DNA of 41,543 nucleotides from Pedobacter sp. MC2016-24 (lineage in GTDB: Bacteria; Bacteroidota; Bacteroidia; Sphingobacteriales; Sphingobacteriaceae). A model generated the notes under the pieces. It was given only the letters and a program-made list of their open reading frames with translations, was not told the origin of the DNA and made no database searches. Below, one piece after another: positions 14,911 through 22,887 of the stretch (its first letter is position 1; every line of letters starts with the position of its first letter). A program made the position numbers and the translations under genes. The DNA lies in contig NZ_JADFBX010000025.1 of assembly GCF_015223055.1 (NCBI RefSeq), forward strand, positions 1 to 41,543. The letters are read 5' to 3'.

Positions 14911-15501
14911 TTATTGTAATTGTTGCGGAATGGTTAAAGATCCTTCAAATGTAATGGTCATTTTGTTAAAACCCAGCCCCGTTAAAATAGGCCTGAACAC
15001 ATTTAAGGCATTGGTTTTTGTTTGTTGAAGAATATCTGATTTTCGTACTTCTGCAGCAATTTGGCGTTCGGCACTTTTATAGGCTTCATCAACCAGGTCT
15101 GCCTCTCTAAAAAAGGCCATTTTTGTATCATAAACCCGCGATGATTTATGGTCTATTTTAATGTAACAGATTTCAGGCTGCGGCAGCTGCATGACCACAG
15201 AGTCGCCATAAACTTTGATGTCTGTTGATTTAATTTTAGTCAGGTCTATACAACCAACTGCATCTGCCTTAATGATTAACAAGACACTGGCATCCGGTAA
15301 AAAAGGCGTTTTATTTTTATGTTCAAGTACATCACTAAGCCTATACTTGACCAGTTCAAGCTTACCCATAGCTTCAACACGTTCCAGTAAGATTTGATGT
15401 TTACTTTCTACTGTGGTTTTTAAACTGAATTTAGTAGCAAGAAACCAACCCGCAAGTCCGATAACTGCCACGATGACCAATAACTTTAACAATCTAACCA
15501 T
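14911..15501 (-). CDS. DUF4230 domain-containing membrane-anchored protein
   Basis: A 196-residue protein with one N-terminal membrane helix (LLVIVAVIGLAGWFLATKF) followed by the DUF4230 domain. The domain shows an early GKLELVKYRL block, a strand-rich centre (VVMQLPQPEICYIKID) and a C-terminal helix with EAYKSAERQIAAEVRKS ending in GLGFNKMTITF. The anchor and lack of a cleavage site suggest it faces the periplasm. No function is established for this family. It is probably the first gene of a short unit with the thioesterase. Confidence 0.85.
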   Translation of the reverse strand: MVRLLKLLVIVAVIGLAGWFLATKFSLKTTVESKHQILLERVEAMGKLELVKYRLSDVLEHKNKTPFLPDASVLLIIKADAVGCIDLTKIKSTDIKVYGDSVVMQLPQPEICYIKIDHKSSRVYDTKMAFFREADLVDEAYKSAERQIAAEVRKSDILQQTKTNALNVFRPILTGLGFNKMTITFEGSLTIPQQLQ

Positions 15502-15516
15502 AGTTTAAGCAGCCCA

Positions 15517-15552
15517 ATTTACAGGCCAAATTTTTATGAATGACCTGTAAAT
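15517..15552 (-). terminator. Inverted repeat downstream of fabI
   Basis: A 9-bp perfect stem (ATTTACAGG / CCTGTAAAT) with an 18-nt loop lies in the gap after fabI. There is no U-run after it. It may end the recN-fabI transcript or protect its 3' end. Confidence 0.4.
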
Positions 15553-15607
15553 CTCATTTTTAAGCTTAAATATTATGGCTAGATTGTCATGAATACGCAA
15601 TTATCAC

Positions 15608-16423
15608 TTATGCGTCTAATCCCATTTTTTGCATAACCACATCACTTACCCCGGTTGATGAGTATCCACCATCGTGGAAAAGATTTTGCATGGTCACCAT
15701 CCTGGTCAGGTCAGAAAATAAAGTGATACAGTAATCTGCACAAGATTCTGCATCAGCATTGCCCAATGGAGCGATGGCATCTGCATAGTCAAAGAAATCT
15801 CCAAAACCTTTAACACCAGTACCGGCAGTTGTTTTTGTTGGCGATTGAGAAACTGTATTGATCCTTACTTTTTTCTCCAGTCCGTAATGGTAGCCAAAAC
15901 TACGGGCAATAGATTCAAGCATTGCCTTAATGTCAGCCATATCGGTATAAAAAGGGTAGGTACGTTGAGCTGCCATATAAGTTAAAGCCACCACACTACC
16001 ACCTTCACTAATGGCATCTAGTTTTTTTGCTACGGCCAGCATTTTATGAAAAGACAGCGCCGAAACATCTATACCTTTCTGAAAATAGTCATAATTCAGT
16101 TCAGTATATGGTATTTTTTTGCGGATGTTTACACTCATTCCGATAGAGTGTAATACAAAGTCTATTTTACCACCCAAAATCTCTTGCGATTGGGTAAACA
16201 AATTGGTCAGTTCTTCCACGTTTGTTGCATCAGCCGGAACAATTTGTGATCCGGTTTTTTCAGCAAGTGCATTGATCTCGCCCATACGCATGGCGATAGG
16301 CGCGTTTGTCAAAACAAATGTCGCTCCTTCTTCATGAGCTTTCTCGGCAACTTTCCAGGCGATAGAATGTTGATCTAAAGCGCCCGTAATGATCCCGCGT
16401 TTACCTTTTAATAAGTTATACAT
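15608..16423 (-). CDS. fabI: Enoyl-[acyl-carrier-protein] reductase (NADH)
   Basis: A 271-residue enzyme for the last reduction step of fatty-acid elongation, and the usual target of triclosan and isoniazid-type inhibitors. The short-chain dehydrogenase fold opens with KGKRGIITGALDQHSIAW. The FabI-type active site Y159-x6-K166 (FYTDMADIKAML) is present, preceded by Y149 in ALTYMAAQR. The C-terminal block NLFHDGGYSSTGV is also typical. It starts 11 nt after the recN stop, so the two are likely co-transcribed. Confidence 0.95.
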   Translation of the reverse strand: MYNLLKGKRGIITGALDQHSIAWKVAEKAHEEGATFVLTNAPIAMRMGEINALAEKTGSQIVPADATNVEELTNLFTQSQEILGGKIDFVLHSIGMSVNIRKKIPYTELNYDYFQKGIDVSALSFHKMLAVAKKLDAISEGGSVVALTYMAAQRTYPFYTDMADIKAMLESIARSFGYHYGLEKKVRINTVSQSPTKTTAGTGVKGFGDFFDYADAIAPLGNADAESCADYCITLFSDLTRMVTMQNLFHDGGYSSTGVSDVVMQKMGLDA

Positions 16424-16434
16424 TTTTCTTTATT

Positions 16435-18096
16435 TTAGTTTTTATACCCCAGTAATTCCTTCGCATTTTCCATGGCAGAAGCCCCTGGAGGCTTACCACT
16501 CAGCATTTCGGCAACAACCGCTATGCGATCTGTTTTTGTTAGCCGGCGAATTCCCGTGGTGGTACGTTCTGATTCCTCGTTTTTATAGACAAAGTAGTGT
16601 GCCTCACCTTTAGCCGCAATTTGCGGAAGGTGGGTAATACAAATGACTTGCATATTTTTTTCCAGGCCGCCAATAACATCTCCTACCCGAAGTGCAATTT
16701 CTCCTGAAATTCCAGTATCGATCTCATCAAATATCAAAGTGGGTAAGGCAGTGTGTTTGGCCATGATCGATTTAATGGCAAGCATGAGTCGCGATAGTTC
16801 TCCCCCTGAAGCGACCTTCCCAACGGGTGCCGGTGCCTGGCCACTATTGGCAGAGAACAGTAAGGAAATACTATCCTTACCATCTTTATTCAACTCCTTA
16901 TTGATCAGTTGTTCTATTTTAATCTTTGCATTTGGCATGCCTACCTGTAGCAGTACACTGGCAACCTGTTTTTCCGTGCTCAAAATAGACTTGCTCCGGT
17001 TATCGGATAACCTGCTGGCCATTTCTTCCAGTTTGGTATGGATGCCTTCAATTTCTTTGGTCAGGCGTTCAATGTGTTCGTCACTGCCCAATAGATTTGC
17101 CAGGCTGTCTGACAATTGATTTTGAAGGGCAATCAGCGCTTCAATGTCACTTACACGATGTTTCTGTTGTAAGCCATAGATTAAGTCCAGACGGGTACCG
17201 ATTTCTTCCACCCGATCCGGGCTAAAGATGATGTTTTCTTCCAGGCTCGAAAGTTCTGCAGAAATGTCTTTCAATTCGATCTGGGCAGAGCGTAAACGTT
17301 CATTTAAAGCAGAGTACTCTGGATTAAAGCGTTCAATACCTTGTATTTGGTTTATAATTTCTTTTAGTATGGGTAAAACAGCAGTTTCCTGTTCACTTAA
17401 CAAATTAAAGCCGGTAAGCAGACTTCGTTTGATGCTTTCCGAATTGTTGAGCATCTCCAGTTCCGTTTCCAGCCTTTCTTGTTCGTCCACTTGAAGATTT
17501 GCATTTTCAAGCTCATTGAACAAAAACTGCTCGTAGTCCTGTTTACTCCTTGCTTCGTCTGCTGCAGTTTGTAAAGCAATTAATTCCGCTTGCTTCTTCT
17601 TGTATGCTTTAAAAAGAGAACGGTAATCCTGAAGTAAGGTGTGGTGGTTGGCCAAGGTATCCACGATAGAAAGCTGGAAGCCAGTATCATTGATTTCCAG
17701 AGTTGCATGTTGTGAGTGGATGTCAATTAGCTTTTCACCAATTTGTTTCATTACGGCAAGCGTAACTGGCGTATCATTGATGAAAGCCCTCGACTTGCCA
17801 TCGGTTGAAATTTCTCTTCTAAGTGTACTTTCCTGATAAAAATCCAGATCATTTTCCTCAAAAAGATTTTGTAAGGTTGTGCTTTCCAATGAAAATGAGC
17901 CTTCTATGATACATTTTTTATCCTGGTTGAAAAAGTATTTGGTTTCAGCCCGCTGCCCTAATATCAATGATAAAGCACCCAACATGATTGATTTACCGGC
18001 GCCGGTTTCACCTGTGATGATATTTAAACCTTTGTCGAGTTCTAAATCAACACTGTCTATTAATGCGTAGTTACGAATAGAAAGTTTTTGTAGCAT
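16435..18096 (-). CDS. recN: DNA repair protein RecN
   Basis: A 553-residue SMC-like ATPase acting in double-strand-break repair. The N-terminal half-ATPase has Walker A GETGAGKS just after KGLNIIT. A long coiled-coil middle follows (EQERLETELEMLNNSE onward). The C-terminal half has the ABC signature ASGGELSRLMLAIKS and Walker B LIFDEIDTGISGE. The frame also allows a start two codons upstream (18102), but homology begins at MLQKLSIRNYAL. In related genomes recN usually follows the DUF4835 gene; here a regulator/peptidase pair lies between. Confidence 0.95.
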   Translation of the reverse strand: MLQKLSIRNYALIDSVDLELDKGLNIITGETGAGKSIMLGALSLILGQRAETKYFFNQDKKCIIEGSFSLESTTLQNLFEENDLDFYQESTLRREISTDGKSRAFINDTPVTLAVMKQIGEKLIDIHSQHATLEINDTGFQLSIVDTLANHHTLLQDYRSLFKAYKKKQAELIALQTAADEARSKQDYEQFLFNELENANLQVDEQERLETELEMLNNSESIKRSLLTGFNLLSEQETAVLPILKEIINQIQGIERFNPEYSALNERLRSAQIELKDISAELSSLEENIIFSPDRVEEIGTRLDLIYGLQQKHRVSDIEALIALQNQLSDSLANLLGSDEHIERLTKEIEGIHTKLEEMASRLSDNRSKSILSTEKQVASVLLQVGMPNAKIKIEQLINKELNKDGKDSISLLFSANSGQAPAPVGKVASGGELSRLMLAIKSIMAKHTALPTLIFDEIDTGISGEIALRVGDVIGGLEKNMQVICITHLPQIAAKGEAHYFVYKNEESERTTTGIRRLTKTDRIAVVAEMLSGKPPGASAMENAKELLGYKN

Positions 18097-18133
18097 ATAC
18101 ACTGCTAAATTATAAAAACTTAATGACGAACAA

Positions 18134-18162
18134 CAAAAAAGGCAGAAGATTATCTTCTGCCT
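18134..18162 (-). terminator. Intrinsic terminator of the blaI-M56 operon
   Basis: On the minus strand a 10-bp perfect stem (AGGCAGAAGA / TCTTCTGCCT, plus-strand positions 18140-18149 and 18153-18162) with a 3-nt loop is followed directly by TTTTTT. This is a textbook Rho-independent terminator. It separates the peptidase gene from recN, so recN would need its own promoter or some readthrough. Confidence 0.85.
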
Positions 18163-18188
18163 CTCTTTCTCATCTGTTTGGTTTGGTC

Positions 18189-19931
18189 TTACATTTTCGT
18201 ACTGTCGGCATTTAAAGCCTTTCTTTTCCTCAAGGCTTCTACTTCATCATCAAACTTTTTTTTCAAATCCTGGTATTCTTTTGAACTTTCAAGTTCCTGT
18301 CTCTTTTTGGAAATCAGGCGAAGTTCCTTTACTCTGTCCTTATTAACCGATAGCTCAAATCTGGTGGCTTCGTGTATCTGTCTGCTAAGCTCCTCTGCGT
18401 TGATGCTTTTCTCTGCTTGTGCTAGACTCTGAGTAATTTTTTCCTGTTGTTTTTTCCATTCAGGAGAGTTGAAATATACTTTAATTTGATTGGTGCTCTT
18501 TTTGAGCTCGGCGTTCATCTTTTTCCACTCCGATGAATTGATCTGCGCATTGATTCTGGCACTGATTTTTTCGGCATTTGCCAAGTTGGCTACATTTGCC
18601 GCATTTGTTGCGTTGTCCATGGCAGCTTTCCATTCCGGAGATTTCAGGAAGGATAAACTATGGTTAACCATGGAATCAACGTTAAGTTGTAAGGTTGGAG
18701 AATTGGAAAAGGTTTCGCGAATAACCATTTTTCTTAAACTGTCTGGCATTTCCTTTAGCGAATTGTATTCACATCTTTTCCCTTGATGGTCAACGGTTAT
18801 AATTTTAAACTGCTTTTTTTTCTTAGTGGTATCCTCAATCATCACTATCGGAGTGTTGTGACTGGCTAAAGGTTGTTTCAAAGCTGCGGGGCGTGTTGTG
18901 GTAACTGTTTTTGGCTTAACCTGGGCTTCTGTTTTAGCTGGTTTTACCCAGGCCAGTGAAATGATTGTGGCTATGGTTAGCGTAATTGCAAAAATACGCT
19001 GTTTGGCATTGATGTAACTCGTTTTCATATCTGTAATTCTTTTAATGCGTTGGTATAAATGTTGTCCTTTACCAGTTGCTGCCATTGCAAAAGCAGGGCT
19101 ACTTTGATCTTGCAGGATTTCCAGTTTTAAAAGTGCATGTGCATAGGTGAGGGGTGTTTCAGTAACTTGCAATACCAAATCATCGCAAGCGTGTTCTCTT
19201 TCCATGTGGATGAGTTTGCTCCCCAGCCACACGAACGGATTAAAGAATAAAATGGTTTCAATTCCAGTTTTGATCAGGTTTAGTAAATAATCATTTCTGC
19301 GGATGTGCGAAAGCTCATGGATTAAAATGGCCTCGACCTGCTTAAGGTCCAATTGTGCTACAAGCGCTACCGGAAATAGAACGAGGGGTTTGAAATAGCC
19401 GATTACCAATGGAATATTTATACCTTCAGAAAGATAAAAATCAATCTGTTTACCTAAGCCAAGTTTGAACTTTAGGTTTTCAAATGATGCCGCCCATTCA
19501 GCTGGAACTAAAAACTTTTTTCCCTGCTTTAATTGCTGAAGTTTACGATAGCCTGCCGAAAGCATGAAAAGCTGGATCACTAAACCAATTGCGTAGATAG
19601 CCACGATGTAAGGAAATAACAATTCTGTTTGCTGAGTCAGTGAAGCAGGTATGGTAGCCAGATATTGTTCATACAATTGCGCCTGTCCAAACCCCAGCGC
19701 AGTGGCCGGTTCCGGACTTGGTAGTTTAAATAAAATCAGGAAACTGGTGATAAAGGTCAAAAACATCAAACACATGGCGCCATAAGCCAGGTTATGTTTT
19801 AATCTTGCACGCTTTTGTGGCAAGAGAAAAAAAGCGAGCATCAATGCACCATAAATGACTGCACCCTGCCATAAAGAATGAAAAATGCTCCAGCCAATTG
19901 CTTTGGTTAAATTATTTAAAATTGCTTCCAT
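18189..19931 (-). CDS. BlaR1/MecR1-like M56 family membrane metallopeptidase
   Basis: A 580-residue zinc peptidase of the BlaR1 family. Membrane helices fill residues about 5-140; the zinc motif HELSH lies at about 205-209, followed by RRNDYLLN, and a further helix at about 300-320 (IFAITLTIATIISLAWV). The C-terminal 230 residues are predicted periplasmic and coiled, with three copies of a short S[PS]EWK motif (starting at 431, 466 and 489) and Lys/Glu-rich helices. The penicillin-binding sensor domain of BlaR1 is absent. It starts 2 nt after its partner blaI. By family analogy it should cleave BlaI after sensing an envelope signal; which signal is unknown. Confidence 0.88.
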   Translation of the reverse strand: MEAILNNLTKAIGWSIFHSLWQGAVIYGALMLAFFLLPQKRARLKHNLAYGAMCLMFLTFITSFLILFKLPSPEPATALGFGQAQLYEQYLATIPASLTQQTELLFPYIVAIYAIGLVIQLFMLSAGYRKLQQLKQGKKFLVPAEWAASFENLKFKLGLGKQIDFYLSEGINIPLVIGYFKPLVLFPVALVAQLDLKQVEAILIHELSHIRRNDYLLNLIKTGIETILFFNPFVWLGSKLIHMEREHACDDLVLQVTETPLTYAHALLKLEILQDQSSPAFAMAATGKGQHLYQRIKRITDMKTSYINAKQRIFAITLTIATIISLAWVKPAKTEAQVKPKTVTTTRPAALKQPLASHNTPIVMIEDTTKKKKQFKIITVDHQGKRCEYNSLKEMPDSLRKMVIRETFSNSPTLQLNVDSMVNHSLSFLKSPEWKAAMDNATNAANVANLANAEKISARINAQINSSEWKKMNAELKKSTNQIKVYFNSPEWKKQQEKITQSLAQAEKSINAEELSRQIHEATRFELSVNKDRVKELRLISKKRQELESSKEYQDLKKKFDDEVEALRKRKALNADSTKM

Positions 19932-19933
19932 AA

Positions 19934-20317
19934 TTATTGTTTATCTAGTTCATCTAAATATTTCTTAATTGAATCAATTTCGTCTTTGCTTGCTTTATGT
20001 CCACCCAATGCCTGCATGACCAAACGTGCAGCAGAACCGTTAAACACATTATCAATCATTTTATTGACCAGGTGTTGCTGTGTCTTTTCCTGGTTAACCA
20101 GGGCACGGTAAATGTGTGTTTTAGAAGATGTATCTCTCGATACCAATCCTTTTTCATGCATGATCTGCATCAGTTTCAAGGTGGTGGTATAACCAGCATC
20201 TTTATTCTTTTCCAGAATTTCATGTACATCTCTTACTGTGCAAGCTCCTTTATCCCACAAAATCTGCAAAATTTCCAGTTCACTTTCCGTTGGTTTACTT
20301 CCTGCTGATGTTGTCAT
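19934..20317 (-). CDS. BlaI/MecI/CopY family transcriptional repressor
   Basis: A 127-residue winged-helix repressor. The DNA-binding domain covers residues about 8-80 (PTESELEILQILWDKGACTVRDV, split by family conservation, then TTTLKLMQIMHEKGLV), and a C-terminal dimerisation part follows. It lies directly upstream of the M56 peptidase, the classic two-gene arrangement in which the peptidase inactivates the repressor. Two matched palindromes sit in its own promoter, so autoregulation is very likely. Whether it also controls other genes is not visible in this window. Confidence 0.92.
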   Translation of the reverse strand: MTTSAGSKPTESELEILQILWDKGACTVRDVHEILEKNKDAGYTTTLKLMQIMHEKGLVSRDTSSKTHIYRALVNQEKTQQHLVNKMIDNVFNGSAARLVMQALGGHKASKDEIDSIKKYLDELDKQ

Positions 20318-20327
20318 ATCTCTCTTC

Positions 20328-20343
20328 TACGAATTGTTTCGTA
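20328..20343. promoter_or_regulatory. BlaI-type operator 1
   Basis: TACGAA-N4-TTCGTA, a perfect 6+6 palindrome, lies between the predicted transcript start and the blaI ATG. Its centre is 24 bp from that of the second identical-pattern site. Confidence 0.65.
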
Positions 20344-20345
20344 TT

Positions 20346-20376
20346 CAAATCTACGAATCTATTCGTAGATTCCAAA
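20346..20376 (-). promoter_or_regulatory. Promoter of the blaI-M56 operon
   Basis: On the minus strand TTTG (20376-20373), a 19-nt spacer and TAGATTTG (20353-20346) match the Bacteroidota consensus at both elements. Operator 2 lies within the spacer and overlaps the -7 box; operator 1 covers the region just after the predicted start. Confidence 0.7.
20348..20371. promoter_or_regulatory. BlaI-type operator 2
   Basis: A perfect 11+11 palindrome with a 2-nt centre contains TACGAA-N4-TTCGTA, the same core as operator 1. It fills the space between the -33 and -7 elements, so binding should block RNA polymerase. Confidence 0.7.
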
Positions 20377-20413
20377 TAAAATTATCTTTTTGAAGAAAAA
20401 AAAATGGAAAAGC

Positions 20414-21319
20414 CTAGCGTACAGCCTTTAGAGGTTCGTATTTGCTGATGTTGGCAGGATCCACTTCGGCAAGCAGGTTGTATGCTTTGACGCGATCTAA
20501 TGGATCTGCAGCAGCTAAAACGTTTGCGATCTCATCGGCTTTGGTAGCCAGGTATACGTTTGGAAAAATGGAGCCAAGTTTCTGTTTGTCCAGCTGTTTG
20601 AGATCCGAGAGTAGGCTGATGATTCGTTTAGCTCCTTTTGAAGGATCTTCCTGCATATGATCCAGGCCATTGAAATGATAATCGTAAATGAAAACCCTTA
20701 GATCTTCAAAACTTTTGTTCAACAGGTTTTCATTTAGCCAGTAACGGTTGCGCAAGCCATCAAAGGCTTTCCAACCCTTGTTGCCGGATTGCTGAGCCAC
20801 ATTTAAAATGTTTTGTGCCTTCTTGTGGTAAAAAGATCCACCCAATCTACTGAAACTATCCTTGTCCAGCCCGATAATGGTGTATGCATAAAAGCTGAGC
20901 AGGGAACTGATATTGGAAATGAAATTCTGATCGGAGAAGTCTACAGACTGGCCTTCATTATAATTGAAATCGAAGTCTTTATCACTCAAATTCAACAGGG
21001 TGCTGGTATAGGAGCTCCCATAAACCGGTCTGCTGGATTGAATTTGTGCTTCGGCCTTATAGCCAGAGCCACCATCCCAGGCAGTTAGCGTAATCACAAA
21101 ATTGCATTCAATCCTTTCGATCGGGGTATATACCTCGTTACTCCATTTATTGTTGTTCAGAAAATCGCGAATGGTATTTTGAAGGATTTCCAGATTGCGT
21201 TTGTTTACATTGGGTACCGTAGGGGCCAATACCTGTACGCGGGTATTCAGTTCCTGAGCATTACCATACAGGAAACAGAAAAAGAACAACAAAAAGGTGA
21301 ATGAGTAACGTTTTTTCAT
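20414..21319 (-). CDS. DUF4835 family protein
   Basis: A 301-residue exported protein with a signal peptide ending LYGNAQE. The rest is a periplasmic or envelope domain with the family pattern: early VQVLAPTVPNVNKRNLE, ECNFVITLTAWDG, SSRPVYGSSY, a central SFYAYTIIGLDKDSF and the late KGWKAFDGLRNRYWL. In Bacteroidota this gene regularly follows coaBC, and some members have been discussed together with secretion and gliding machinery; I claim no specific role. It starts 2 nt after coaBC ends. No terminator is visible between it and blaI, so bamD-operon readthrough into blaI is possible. Confidence 0.88.
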   Translation of the reverse strand: MKKRYSFTFLLFFFCFLYGNAQELNTRVQVLAPTVPNVNKRNLEILQNTIRDFLNNNKWSNEVYTPIERIECNFVITLTAWDGGSGYKAEAQIQSSRPVYGSSYTSTLLNLSDKDFDFNYNEGQSVDFSDQNFISNISSLLSFYAYTIIGLDKDSFSRLGGSFYHKKAQNILNVAQQSGNKGWKAFDGLRNRYWLNENLLNKSFEDLRVFIYDYHFNGLDHMQEDPSKGAKRIISLLSDLKQLDKQKLGSIFPNVYLATKADEIANVLAAADPLDRVKAYNLLAEVDPANISKYEPLKAVR

Positions 21320-21321
21320 GG

Positions 21322-22515
21322 TTAAACCAGCTTTAATATTTCATTGCAAATGTCTTCTGCAACTTCAGTCTTTGATTTCATCTCAAAAACAGTCTTTTCA
21401 GATGATTTATTAAATATAGTGATTTTATTGGTATCCTTTTTAAAGCCTGCACCTTTGTCGTTCAAAGAATTGAGTACAATCAGATCCAGGTTTTTCTTAA
21501 CCAGTTTGGCTTTGGCATATGCTTCTTCGTTCTCAGTTTCCAGCGCAAAGCCGACCAGAATTTGTGAGTCCGTTTTCATTTGGCCTAGTGTAGCCAGGAT
21601 ATCTTCCGTTTTCTTAAGTTCCAGACTAAATTCAGACGTGTTTTTTTTGATCTTCTGTTCAGCTGCAGTTACCGGCGTATAGTCTGCCACAGCCGCACTC
21701 ATCACCGTAATCTCAGCTGCCGGAAAATTCGCTTTACAAGCCTTCAGCATTTCTGCAGCGCTAACCACATCGATGCGTGTAAGCGGGTAATTACTTTTTT
21801 CTGCAGTAGGACCTGTAATCAGTGTAACCTCAGCTCCCAGGGCTGCAAAATGATCTGCCAGCGCAAAACCCATTTTCCCGGAAGAATGGTTGCCAATAAA
21901 TCGAACAGGGTCAATGGCTTCGTAAGTCGGACCGGCCGTAACCATAATCTTCTTTCCCAACAAAGGAAGTGTAGATTGTACAAGGCCGGTTAGAAATGAA
22001 ACAATCTCTTCAGGCTCGGCCATTCGGCCTTCGCCATATAAGCCGCTAGCCAGTTCTCCGCTATCTGGTTTGATCACCTGGTTGCCGTAACTCAATAAAG
22101 CGCTGATGTTGTGACGTGTGCTTTCATGTTTCCACATATCCAGATCCATTGCAGGCGCAACAAATACAGGGCATTTTGCCGACAGGTAAACGGCTGTGAG
22201 TAAATTGTCACAAATACCTGTTGCCATTTTAGCCAGCGTATTTGCACTTGCTGGTGCAACAATCATGAAATCAGCCCAAAGACCCAATTCAACATGGTTG
22301 CTCCATACGCCGGTATCAGCTTCGAAATATTGTGTGTAAACAGGATTTTTACTTAGGGTAGCCAGAGTTAAGGGCGTAATGAAATTCGCCGCATCGGCTG
22401 TCAGAATAACCTTGACGTTTGCGCCTGCCTTTACCAGTAACCGAACCAGAATAGCCGATTTGTAGGCCGCAATGCTACCGCAAACGCCAAGGATAATGTT
22501 TTTATTTTTAAGCAT
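21322..22515 (-). CDS. coaBC: Bifunctional phosphopantothenoylcysteine decarboxylase / phosphopantothenate-cysteine ligase
   Basis: A 397-residue enzyme for two consecutive steps of coenzyme A synthesis. The N-terminal flavoprotein decarboxylase (about 1-180) has GVCGSIAAYKS, the active-site His in NHVELGLW, and PASANTLAKMATG. Its PxMNxxMW motif reads PAMDLDMW, with Asp in place of Asn. The C-terminal ligase has VTAGPTYEAIDPVRFIGN-HSSGKMG and the Lys-rich KIKKNTSEFSLELKKTEDIL. Length is normal. It lies between rpoZ and DUF4835 in the core cluster. Confidence 0.95.
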   Translation of the reverse strand: MLKNKNIILGVCGSIAAYKSAILVRLLVKAGANVKVILTADAANFITPLTLATLSKNPVYTQYFEADTGVWSNHVELGLWADFMIVAPASANTLAKMATGICDNLLTAVYLSAKCPVFVAPAMDLDMWKHESTRHNISALLSYGNQVIKPDSGELASGLYGEGRMAEPEEIVSFLTGLVQSTLPLLGKKIMVTAGPTYEAIDPVRFIGNHSSGKMGFALADHFAALGAEVTLITGPTAEKSNYPLTRIDVVSAAEMLKACKANFPAAEITVMSAAVADYTPVTAAEQKIKKNTSEFSLELKKTEDILATLGQMKTDSQILVGFALETENEEAYAKAKLVKKNLDLIVLNSLNDKGAGFKKDTNKITIFNKSSEKTVFEMKSKTEVAEDICNEILKLV

Positions 22516-22560
22516 GGTTTTTAATAAATGCGTGGCGCAGTTTAACCCGATGCCTAATTG

Positions 22561-22887
22561 TTATTGTTGCTCTTTAGCCGGATTTCTGTAATAGATTTTA
22601 TCATTCAGGAACTCATCAATTGCGATTAAGCTAGGCTTAGGCATACGTTCGTAGTGTTTGCTGATCTCAATTTGCTCTCTGTTTTCAAAAATCTCCTCAA
22701 GGTTGTCATTCGAAGAAGCAAACTCAGCCAATTTGCCGTGTAATTCTTCTTTCATGTTGTTTGAGATCTGATTAGCCCTTTTTGAAATAATTACTAAAGA
22801 CTCATAAATGTTTTCCGTTTTCTGATCAAGATCATTCACATTTCGGGTAACCGTAGTATTCGGTACAGCGGGTTTATTCGTGTTCAT
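22561..22887 (-). CDS. rpoZ: DNA-directed RNA polymerase omega subunit, Bacteroidota type
   Basis: A 108-residue protein of the Bacteroidota RpoZ type. The central helix (KTENIYESLVIISKRANQIS) matches the omega core that binds the beta-prime subunit, with a later block EQIEISKHYERMPKPSLIAIDEFL. It overlaps the bamD stop by 1 nt (TAATG), which implies translational coupling. Its place between bamD and coaBC is the usual one in this phylum. Confidence 0.9.
   Translation of the reverse strand: MNTNKPAVPNTTVTRNVNDLDQKTENIYESLVIISKRANQISNNMKEELHGKLAEFASSNDNLEEIFENREQIEISKHYERMPKPSLIAIDEFLNDKIYYRNPAKEQQ

Noticed and set aside
16643..17119. A 158-codon plus-strand frame inside recN
   Set aside because: It is very rich in Ser, Leu and Pro, as expected for the complement of a coiled-coil ATPase gene, and recN is certain.
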